From Microbacterium abyssi (GTDB lineage: Bacteria; Actinomycetota; Actinomycetes; Actinomycetales; Microbacteriaceae), in the NCBI RefSeq assembly GCF_015277895.1, contig NZ_CP063815.1, positions 2,480,001 through 2,544,000 of the forward strand: a DNA stretch of 64,000 nt, written 5' to 3'. Numbering within the stretch: position 1 is the stretch's first letter; each line of letters begins with the position of its first letter. This document shows, in pieces, positions 40,857 to 48,228 of the stretch. The notes under the pieces were generated by a model that was given only the letters and a program-made list of their open reading frames with translations, was not told the DNA's origin and searched no databases. Both the position numbers and the translations under genes were made by a program.

Positions 40857-42167
40857 ATGCGGCTCTCTGTCATCGGTTGCGGATACCTCGGAGCCGTGCA
40901 CGCGGCGGCGATGGCGTCGATCGGCCACGAGGTCGTCGGTATCGACGTCGATGCTGGCAAGATCGAAGCATTGTCGAAGGGCGAGGCGCCGTTCTTCGAA
41001 CCGGGCCTGCAGGAGATCCTTTCCGAGGGCATCACTTCTGGGCGGCTCTCGTTCACGACCGACATCTCCGCCGCCGAGGGCGCCGCTGTGCACTTTATCG
41101 GTGTCGGCACGCCACAGCAGCACGGGGGGTATGCCGCCGACCTCACGTTCGTGAACGCGGCGTTCGCTGCGCTCCTCCCGCATCTGAGCGAGGGAGACAT
41201 CGTCGCTGGAAAATCCACCGTCCCGGTGGGCACGACCGCCGAACTCGCTCCGCGAGTTGCGGCAACGGGTGCGACGCTTGTGTGGAACCCAGAGTTCCTC
41301 CGCGAAGGTTGGGCCGTGCAGGACACCATCGATCCCGACCGTCTCGTGGCGGGTGTGCCCGAGGGCGCGGACGGCGAGCGCGCGGCGAGGATCCTCCGCG
41401 AGGTCTACCACCCGGCCGTTGCCAAGGGCACGCCATTCATCGTCACCGACTACGCGACGGCCGAGCTCGTGAAGGTCTCGGCGAATGCCTTCCTCGCGAC
41501 CAAGATCTCGTTCATCAATGCAATGGCCGAAATCGCCGAGGTGACCGGCGCCGACGTGACCCAGCTCGCGGATGCCATTGGTCATGACGTGCGCATCGGC
41601 CGACGATTCCTCGGTGCCGGCATCGGGTTCGGCGGCGGATGTCTCCCCAAGGACATCCGCGCGTTCGCTGCTCGCGCCGAGGAACTCGGGCGCGGTGAGT
41701 CGGTGAACTTCCTGCGCGAAGTGGACGCCATCAATATGCGTCGCCGCGACCGTGCCGTGGAACTCGTAACCGAGGCACTCGACGGACGCGTTCACGGAAA
41801 GAAGATCGCGGTTCTCGGTGCTGCTTTCAAGCCACACAGCGACGATGTGCGCGACTCCCCCGCGCTCGACGTAGCCGTACGCCTGAAGGGCCTGGGCGCC
41901 GAGATCGTCGTCACCGATCCGCAGGCGATCGACAACGCCCGCCGCGTGCACCCGCAGCTCACATACGTCGCCGATCGCGACGAAGCGTTGCGCGATGCGG
42001 ATGCCGTGCTCCTGGTCACTGAATGGGACGAGTACCGCCGCGAGATGGATCCGGAGCATGTCAGCGCGTTGACGCACGGACGTGTGATTGTCGACGGCCG
42101 CAACGGCCTGGATGCCGCGGCTTGGCGCGCCGCCGGGTGGACGTACTACGGGATGGGACGGCCGTAA
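40857..42167 (+). CDS. ugd: UDP-glucose/GDP-mannose dehydrogenase family protein, probable UDP-glucose 6-dehydrogenase
   Basis: 436 residues from the ATG at 40857, preceded by GGGGAAGGA. The N-terminal Rossmann motif is LSVIGCGYLGAVHAAAMASIGHEVVGIDVD. VGTPQQHGGYAADLTFVNAAF, SFINAMAEIAEVTGADV and the catalytic Cys262 in GFGGGCLPKDIRAF follow. The C-terminal UDP-binding domain is complete (KIAVLGAAFKPHSDDVRDSPALDVAVRLKGLGA). It should oxidise UDP-glucose to UDP-glucuronate for capsule or teichuronic-type polymers. An ATG 13 codons upstream is possible but has no ribosome site. Confidence 0.93.
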   Translation: MRLSVIGCGYLGAVHAAAMASIGHEVVGIDVDAGKIEALSKGEAPFFEPGLQEILSEGITSGRLSFTTDISAAEGAAVHFIGVGTPQQHGGYAADLTFVNAAFAALLPHLSEGDIVAGKSTVPVGTTAELAPRVAATGATLVWNPEFLREGWAVQDTIDPDRLVAGVPEGADGERAARILREVYHPAVAKGTPFIVTDYATAELVKVSANAFLATKISFINAMAEIAEVTGADVTQLADAIGHDVRIGRRFLGAGIGFGGGCLPKDIRAFAARAEELGRGESVNFLREVDAINMRRRDRAVELVTEALDGRVHGKKIAVLGAAFKPHSDDVRDSPALDVAVRLKGLGAEIVVTDPQAIDNARRVHPQLTYVADRDEALRDADAVLLVTEWDEYRREMDPEHVSALTHGRVIVDGRNGLDAAAWRAAGWTYYGMGRP

Positions 42168-42212
42168 CGCGGCCCTGAGCCAGCCGGCGGCGGCCCCAGC
42201 CGAGGTGATCCC

Positions 42213-44504
42213 TCAGCCGGTCGCCGTCGGAGCTAAGAGCCCGTGCGCGATCGCGGCCGCGAGGGCCTCATCCCGCGACGTCGCACCAAGCTTGCGATAC
42301 AGCGTCCGACGCTGCGACTTCACGGTGTTCGCCGAGACATGCAGGCGCTCGGCGATGTCGTTCACGTTCGTACTCTCGACGAGCTCGTGGAGTATCACAC
42401 GCTCACGTTCGGTGAGTTTGGGAGCCATGCCAGGAGCGCCCCCGGCCGGCGGGCCCCACGGCACGGCGACGTCGAACAGTTCGCGATCCTCGGCTGTCAG
42501 AAGGAGAAACGGCGTCTTCAATCCGTAGGCGTCTGCAACCGTGCAGGCTCGACGCGCGGCAACAGCGGCGTCCCCGGAGCGCCCGAGTCGACGCAGCACG
42601 ACCGCCTCGAGCACGGCGAGACTCGTCCGTTCCTCGGGGCTCTCGGCGGCGATGCTTCCCAGCATCCGCAATGCCCTCTCGTACTGGCCGTCGAAAACGG
42701 CCACGTGTGCGACGCCGATGGTCACGAGGGCGGCATCGCCACCTCGCGGCGCGAACGCGCGGGCCGCCTCGTGGTCGCCGGCCGCCAGCGCGAGAGACGA
42801 TTCTGTGAGGTCGAGCAGACGGGTATACCACCGCGACAGTCTCGACCCGCGGCTGCGGCGCAGCGCACGGAATCGCTCGAGTCCGCCGCCGGCGCGTCCG
42901 CGGCAGATGTCGATCAGAGCGCGCATATGTGCGAGCAGTGGCCAGTACTCGACGGTGTCGATGATGTGCCACACACTGTCGATCGCCTCTTCGGCGCCGT
43001 CGAGGTCGTTCCGCTCGACGGCGATCTTGGCCTGCGCTATGCGCAGCAGACATCCGGCATACTCGTTCAAGACGGCATCCGGCCAGGGACGCTTCAACGC
43101 CGTGTCGACCCAGTTCTGGGCGGTGACGAGGTCTCCGGCGAGGGCATTGATGGCCGCGAGGCCGCCATACGAGAGCAGGTCCAGACCAGGGCGGTCTGCG
43201 GTCGCCAGCCCCCGCTCGAACTCCGCGAGGGCGTCGTCCCGCACTCCGCCGGCCATGAGGCTGATTGCGGCGTGCGTGTGCAGGTCGCCGAGCAGCCCGT
43301 GAATGGCGTGGTACTCATCGGCAGGCAGTTCGCGGAGGATCCGCGATGCCGCCTGCGCAGCCTTCACACCGCCGTCGCCGACTCCGAGAAGTCGCTGCAG
43401 CACCGATTCGATCAGACGGAGCAACCCGCGTTCCGCTGATCCAGCTGGTGCGCTGCGGGCTCCGATGAGCGCGATGCCCATCAGCTCGATCGCACGCACC
43501 CTGTGCTCTCGTCGAGCGTTGTAGATGAGCGCCTGGGCCATCGCGATGACCGGCCAGCGCCGCAGCTCCCACAAATGGATGCCGCGCAGCACCGCCGCAA
43601 TCGTCGCGCCATGCATCCGCAGCAGCGGCATGCCCCCGCCTCGTAGCGCGGCGTCCACGACGGCGAGCGACCCAGCGGCCGCACCCTCGACGAGTGCGCC
43701 GTACCAGGCGCCCTGCGCGATCAGAACCTCTGCGGCCCGGTTTCGCACCGCCTCCGGATCATCGGTCGGGTGCGCCTTCGCAGTCGCCGCCCGCACGGGC
43801 GCTGTGAGCACGAACAGCGGGTGCCCGGCATCCACTGTCCACTGCCCCATGCCCGCCCGTTCGGCCTCATCGATGAAATCCGTCGGTCCACCGAGCTCGC
43901 GAACGAGCTCATGAGTAAGCACCTCGGGAATCGCGAGACCGACGTGCTGACGGTCCAGAGCTCCGGGTCCGAGACCGGCGAGCGCCCCGGCGACGATCTC
44001 CGCCCTGGTCGTCTTCAGCTGAGCGACGGCTCGCACGGCTGCGGGCGACCCACCGGTCGCGAGGTGCACGGTGCGCGAGTCGAGCTGCGATGAGAGGTTC
44101 GAGAGGTACTCGCTCGTCTCATCGACGGTGAAGGACAGTCCGTGGACGAACTCTGCTTCCTCCTCCGCCGGCACTGCGCTGCGACTGCGCACAGCGACGC
44201 GGACGAGAAGCTGCGGACGCGTGCGGCGCAACGAACGGATGCGTTCCCACCCCTCTGTATCCACCCCGTCCGCGTCGTCGATGATGAGCACGGCACCCGC
44301 GGCGTCTGGGATCGCGTCGGCGGAGGCCCAGGTCACGTTCGTCTGGTGGATCGCCCATTGCCGCAGCAGCGTGGAGGCTCCCGAGCCGATGGGCCCGACG
44401 AGGGCGACGAAGGGGGCGGGAGTCGCGAGGGCGTCCATGAGCCGGGGGCGCTCCAGCAGCGTCGACGACGTCGGCGACGCCGTCACCGATACCGCTGAAA
44501 CCAT
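42213..44504 (-). CDS. LuxR-family regulator with degenerate AAA-type ATPase domain
   Basis: 763 residues from the ATG at 44504. The C-terminal LuxR helix-turn-helix is LTERERVILHELVESTNVNDIAERLHVSANTVKSQRRTLYRKLG (about 695-740). The N-terminal part has a STAND/MalT-like NTPase, with Walker B in GAVLIIDDADG. Its P-loop reads GPIGSGASTLL: the invariant lysine is replaced by alanine. The middle (about 300-680) is an Ala/Leu-rich helical repeat region, TPR-like. It is divergent from an MFS transporter, with a perfect palindrome 7 bp before its start. Likely a regulator of the transporter, signal unknown. Confidence 0.88.
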   Translation of the reverse strand: MVSAVSVTASPTSSTLLERPRLMDALATPAPFVALVGPIGSGASTLLRQWAIHQTNVTWASADAIPDAAGAVLIIDDADGVDTEGWERIRSLRRTRPQLLVRVAVRSRSAVPAEEEAEFVHGLSFTVDETSEYLSNLSSQLDSRTVHLATGGSPAAVRAVAQLKTTRAEIVAGALAGLGPGALDRQHVGLAIPEVLTHELVRELGGPTDFIDEAERAGMGQWTVDAGHPLFVLTAPVRAATAKAHPTDDPEAVRNRAAEVLIAQGAWYGALVEGAAAGSLAVVDAALRGGGMPLLRMHGATIAAVLRGIHLWELRRWPVIAMAQALIYNARREHRVRAIELMGIALIGARSAPAGSAERGLLRLIESVLQRLLGVGDGGVKAAQAASRILRELPADEYHAIHGLLGDLHTHAAISLMAGGVRDDALAEFERGLATADRPGLDLLSYGGLAAINALAGDLVTAQNWVDTALKRPWPDAVLNEYAGCLLRIAQAKIAVERNDLDGAEEAIDSVWHIIDTVEYWPLLAHMRALIDICRGRAGGGLERFRALRRSRGSRLSRWYTRLLDLTESSLALAAGDHEAARAFAPRGGDAALVTIGVAHVAVFDGQYERALRMLGSIAAESPEERTSLAVLEAVVLRRLGRSGDAAVAARRACTVADAYGLKTPFLLLTAEDRELFDVAVPWGPPAGGAPGMAPKLTERERVILHELVESTNVNDIAERLHVSANTVKSQRRTLYRKLGATSRDEALAAAIAHGLLAPTATG

Positions 44505-44510
44505 GCATCT

Positions 44511-44526
44511 CACTCTAGCTAGAGTG
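44511..44526. promoter_or_regulatory. Perfect 16-bp palindrome between luxR-type and MFS genes
   Basis: CACTCTAGCTAGAGTG is fully self-complementary. It starts 7 bases before the regulator ATG (minus) and ends 25 bases before the MFS ATG (plus), so one bound dimer could control both promoters. Confidence 0.6.
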
Positions 44527-44550
44527 CTGTGTTGGAGATCGGAGGCCGTC

Positions 44551-45870
44551 ATGCGAGCACGCACCAGGGCATACAGCGCAGAGCGGCGAACCGTCTACCT
44601 GCTGGCGGCGGTCAATCTCGTCGCCCTCGGATCGCTCACCGCGCCCGTCGTCGCCGCCATCCCGCTGAAGATCGACGCCCTGCTGCCCGAAGAGCATCGC
44701 GCGTCGGCGCTCGCCACAGTGCTGACTCTCGGCGGCCTTGCAGCGCTGCTCGCGAACCCGTTGTTCGGCGCACTCTCGGATCGCACGCGGAGCCGGTGGG
44801 GCAAGCGCCGGCCTTGGATGCTGGGCGGCACGCTCGCGGGCCTCGTCGGCGTGGCAGCACTCGCGGTCGCAGACTCTCTCCCGGCGATCATCGTCTCCTG
44901 GCTGTGCACCCAGACCGCCTACAACGCCGTGCTCGCCTCCGCAGCTGCACTACTCGCCGACATCGTGCCCGACAGCAGACGAGCCGCGGCGTCGGGAGTG
45001 TTTACTGCCGCCGCGTTCGTCGGCACGCTGCCGCCGCTCGTGCTCGCGGCTCTCCTCCCCCGCCACGTCGATCTCGTCACGTTCGCGATGCCCCTGGTCG
45101 CGCTCATCGTCGTCGGCTTCGCACTGAGCATCCGCGAATCCACATCGCACGCACACGCACGGGCGCCGAAGAGCCCGGCAACATCGCGCCGTGGCATCCG
45201 GATCGCTTCCTTCTCGTCCGCCTTTGCCGCGGTGTGGCTGCAGCGGCTGGCGATGCAGTCGGCATTCTCTCTCGCGACGGCGTTCACCATCTACCTGATC
45301 ATCGACCGGATGACGAAGGATCCGGTCGATGCGACACCGATCGCCATGATCGCCACGCTCGCTGGCGGATCCGGCATCGTGATCGGCGCAGCCGTGGGAG
45401 GCGCCTGGGCATCACGGGTGCGGCGCTATCTTCCGTTCCTGGTGTGCGGCGCACTGGGGCTGGCCGCAGGCGCAGCGACACGCGCGTTCGCAGATGCACC
45501 GATCATCCTGTGGATCGCGACGACGATTGGCGGCCTCGCGGTCGGAGCGTATCTCACGGTGAATCTTGCGCTGGCGATGCGCGTCATCCCCGGCAGCCGT
45601 GCGGGCACGTATCTCGGAGTGCTCAACGTCGCCGAGACGATTCCGCAGGTGCTCGCGCCGATGGTCGCCGCCGCCCTGCTGCGCGTCGGTCAGGGCGACC
45701 CGGTCTCCGGCGCGAACGACAACTACCTGGTGCTGTACGGCACCGCGGCAGCCGTCGCGCTGCTCAGCCTTGCGACTCTTCCGGTGCTGCGTCGCGCGTC
45801 CGCTGCGCGCGTCCCGATCGAGGACGAGTCAGGACGAGGATCACCAGAACACCTGCCAGCAGACCGATGA
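44551..45870 (+). CDS. MFS transporter
   Basis: 439 residues from an ATG following GGAGG. About twelve hydrophobic segments are visible. The loop 2-3 motif is NPLFGALSDRTRSRWGKRRPWMLGG, the pattern seen in sugar/cation symporter-like and some drug-efflux MFS proteins. The central loop (about 195-215) is basic. The last 30 residues (ARVPIEDESGRGSPEHLPADR end) overlap the 3' end of the sortase gene on the other strand by 107 bp. Substrate not readable; the adjacent LuxR-type regulator may control it. Confidence 0.85.
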   Translation: MRARTRAYSAERRTVYLLAAVNLVALGSLTAPVVAAIPLKIDALLPEEHRASALATVLTLGGLAALLANPLFGALSDRTRSRWGKRRPWMLGGTLAGLVGVAALAVADSLPAIIVSWLCTQTAYNAVLASAAALLADIVPDSRRAAASGVFTAAAFVGTLPPLVLAALLPRHVDLVTFAMPLVALIVVGFALSIRESTSHAHARAPKSPATSRRGIRIASFSSAFAAVWLQRLAMQSAFSLATAFTIYLIIDRMTKDPVDATPIAMIATLAGGSGIVIGAAVGGAWASRVRRYLPFLVCGALGLAAGAATRAFADAPIILWIATTIGGLAVGAYLTVNLALAMRVIPGSRAGTYLGVLNVAETIPQVLAPMVAAALLRVGQGDPVSGANDNYLVLYGTAAAVALLSLATLPVLRRASAARVPIEDESGRGSPEHLPADR

Positions 45871-46621
45871 CCCACCACGGGAATCCGGGATCGATGACGT
45901 CGTCGGTCACCGCGACCCGGTCGATGCTGCCCGCGGCGGGTGGTTCGATCCGTTCGCCTCGAACGAGCAGTCGGTGGGAGTTGATGCCGATCGGCGTGCA
46001 GGTGACCAGGGTGACGTAGTCGCCCCCGGCGATCTGGCGCAGCGCGTCGGTCTGGTTGGGCTCCACGGTCAATATCTGGTCGACGGAGTAGTAGAGGACT
46101 TCGTTCAGGACCGTCACGGTGAACACGTCACCGAGCTGCAGCTCGTGCAGATCGGTGAACAGCGTCGAGTTCACGAGCCCGGAGTGCGCGGTCAGCACGC
46201 TGTGGGTGCCTTCTCCGCCTACAGGGAGTCCCGATCCATAGAGGTGGCCGGCACCCTGGGCGAGGGTGTTCTCGTCGGTTCCGTGGAAGACGGGCAGATC
46301 CACGGCGATGGTGGGAATGCGGATACGGGCCATGACATCGCCGGGCAGGCCGCCGAGCAGCTGTTCATAGCCGTCGCGCCCACCGGCGATCTCACTCTGT
46401 GAACCGTCGGCGTCGAGCGCATAGGGGTCCCGCAGCGGCCCATCCGGGAGTCGGTCGTTGTACTCGTGCGCGGCGGCGAGCACGCCCTGTACGACGTCGT
46501 CGTCAAGCGCGGCGACGTCGTGGACGTACCCGTTCACGGCGGTGGCGTGAACGCGGGCGGAGAACCAGGATGCTGCGGACGGGTACAGCAGCACGCATAG
46601 TCCGACGATCGTCAGAGCCAC
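45764..46621 (-). CDS. Class C sortase (pilin polymerase)
   Basis: 285 residues from a GTG. It covalently links pilin subunits. The catalytic triad is visible: His146 in LTAHSGLVN, Cys208 in TLVTCTPIG, and Arg217 in SHRLLVRGER. DPY at residues 65-67 is the lid motif peculiar to class C sortases. Hydrophobic segments lie at both ends (about 2-20 and 250-270), the usual topology. The frame is open upstream to 46690 without a standard start, but that stretch is occupied by a 16-bp-stem hairpin, so the GTG is preferred. Last gene of the pilus operon. Confidence 0.92.
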   Translation of the reverse strand: MALTIVGLCVLLYPSAASWFSARVHATAVNGYVHDVAALDDDVVQGVLAAAHEYNDRLPDGPLRDPYALDADGSQSEIAGGRDGYEQLLGGLPGDVMARIRIPTIAVDLPVFHGTDENTLAQGAGHLYGSGLPVGGEGTHSVLTAHSGLVNSTLFTDLHELQLGDVFTVTVLNEVLYYSVDQILTVEPNQTDALRQIAGGDYVTLVTCTPIGINSHRLLVRGERIEPPAAGSIDRVAVTDDVIDPGFPWWVIGLLAGVLVILVLTRPRSGRAQRTRDAAPEESQG

Positions 46622-46642
46622 GATGACGATCCGCTGGGTGTG

Positions 46643-46679
46643 CCACGGCGCCGCGGGCTGCGCGCCCGCGGCGCCGTGG
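46643..46679. promoter_or_regulatory. Perfect 16-bp-stem hairpin between pilin and sortase genes
   Basis: Arms CCACGGCGCCGCGGGC (46643-46658) and GCCCGCGGCGCCGTGG (46664-46679) close on a TGCGC loop. It lies 8 bases after the pilin stop and 22 bases before the sortase GTG. No T-run follows. It probably attenuates readthrough or protects the pilin message, giving more pilin than sortase. Confidence 0.75.
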
Positions 46680-46686
46680 GCGCGGA

Positions 46687-48183
46687 TCAGCCCACGACCT
46701 TGCGGTGGCGAACGCGAACCAGCATCAGGATCGCGCCGGCGAGCAGCAGGGCTCCTGCGGCGTAGATCAGCGTGGTGCCGGTGCCACCGGTCTGCGGCAG
46801 CATGAATCCCGCATTGGACGGGACGTTCTCGACCTCGAGGTCCACCCCGGTGGCCGTCGTCGCAGCCGTGACGGTGAACTCGACGGGGGCGGCAAGCAGC
46901 TCGTAGCCCTCCGGAGCCGTCGTCTCGACCAGCCAGTACGTCTGGTAGTCGGCCTCCTCTGCGATCTGCACGCCGTCAGCCCAGTCCGAGTAGCGCAGAC
47001 CCGACAGGGTCAGGATGCCGTTGCCGTCCACGGCGTGGACGGTCTGACCGTCCAGCTCGATCGCCTTCACGCCAGCGCGCGCGTCGGCCTCAGAGTCGAA
47101 CACCGAGAACTCTGCACCGGCGAGCTGTGTGCCCGTTTCGTCGAGCTTCTGGATCTCGAAACTGCCCCACTTGGTGATGATCGGCGGGGTGACCTGCGGT
47201 CCGTTCGGGTCGCCGGGGTCGACGTCGAAACTTCCGGCGTTCGGATAGATGTACGCCGAGTTCGAGATTTCGGCCACCGCGTTCGCGGTTGTCGTGATCT
47301 CGACGAGGACCTGTGCGGTGTGGTTCGCGGCGAGCATGAGGCGTCCGGCCGCCGTGAAGTCGACCGTGACAGTGTTCGTCACCTCGTCGTGCGCGACGGT
47401 GAAGTGCGTTCCCGCCGTGATCGCAGTGCCGTTCGAGAGCGTGACGGCGGTGCCTGTGTAGTCGAGTGCGCTGTTGAGCGCGTCGACGACGCGGTACCCG
47501 TCGATGGATGCCTCGTTCGAGATGTCGCTCGTTATGGTGAACTCGATCTCATCGCCGAGGGCGATGTCATCGGCATCCGTCACGGTCTTCTGCGCCGCCG
47601 TCACCGAGTTCTTGGGGTAGACGTGCACGTCGTACAGCCAGTCGTCGAGGTTCTCCGGGTCGGTGACCGGAACCGTCACCAGGAACGGGGCCGAGGGCGT
47701 GACGCCGCCGGGGTACGACGTCTCGCTCACAAGGTAGAGACCGAGGTCGAGGTCACCGAAGAACGCTTCCCCAGAGGCATCGGTGGTATCCGCTTCCGCC
47801 GCGCCCAACGTGCGGCCCTGAGCGGTGATGGCATCCACCGCCTGCTCGGTGTAGCGAGGCGCGGCGTCTGCGAAGCCGGCGGTCAGCGCGTTCGCGTCGG
47901 CCCAGCCGGCGTTCGTGGCTAGGTCGATGCCCTCGACCTGCTGGATGGTGAACTCGACGCCTTCGAGAGCCTGGTAACCGGGCACGGTCACTTCGGTGCC
48001 GTTGTTCGGCAGCCCGCTGGCCGTGTCCTGCTTCTCGTACTTGTGCACGGTGAGCGAACCGGTCTCGGTGGCGTCGATCGGTGCGGCATACGCGGGAGCC
48101 GCGATGCTGCCGAGGGCGAACACGGCGCCGATCAGTGTGGCGACGGTCGTCAGCCGGCGACGATGACGTTGGATTTCAGACAT
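46687..48183 (-). CDS. LPQTG-anchored backbone pilin, SpaA/SpaH type
   Basis: 498 residues. A signal peptide (LTTVATLIGAVFALGSIAAPAYAA, cleaved near residue 34) leads to Cna-B-like pilin domains. The pilin motif is WLYDVHVYPKN with Lys191 as the likely inter-subunit bond donor. The E-box YWLVETTAPEGY has Glu420, which supports intramolecular isopeptide bonds. The C-terminal sorting signal is LPQTG (462-466), a membrane segment and RVRHRKVVG. This is the major shaft subunit; the CshA-like protein upstream is a likely tip and the class C sortase downstream the polymerase. Confidence 0.93.
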   Translation of the reverse strand: MSEIQRHRRRLTTVATLIGAVFALGSIAAPAYAAPIDATETGSLTVHKYEKQDTASGLPNNGTEVTVPGYQALEGVEFTIQQVEGIDLATNAGWADANALTAGFADAAPRYTEQAVDAITAQGRTLGAAEADTTDASGEAFFGDLDLGLYLVSETSYPGGVTPSAPFLVTVPVTDPENLDDWLYDVHVYPKNSVTAAQKTVTDADDIALGDEIEFTITSDISNEASIDGYRVVDALNSALDYTGTAVTLSNGTAITAGTHFTVAHDEVTNTVTVDFTAAGRLMLAANHTAQVLVEITTTANAVAEISNSAYIYPNAGSFDVDPGDPNGPQVTPPIITKWGSFEIQKLDETGTQLAGAEFSVFDSEADARAGVKAIELDGQTVHAVDGNGILTLSGLRYSDWADGVQIAEEADYQTYWLVETTAPEGYELLAAPVEFTVTAATTATGVDLEVENVPSNAGFMLPQTGGTGTTLIYAAGALLLAGAILMLVRVRHRKVVG

Positions 48184-48228
48184 TTCTCTCCCCTGGTGGA
48201 TCTGGTCGGTCTGGGCGTGCGGGTGATG

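Noticed and set aside
46643..46679. Rho-independent terminator of the pilin gene
   Set aside because: There is no T-run on either side; called an attenuator or stabiliser hairpin instead.
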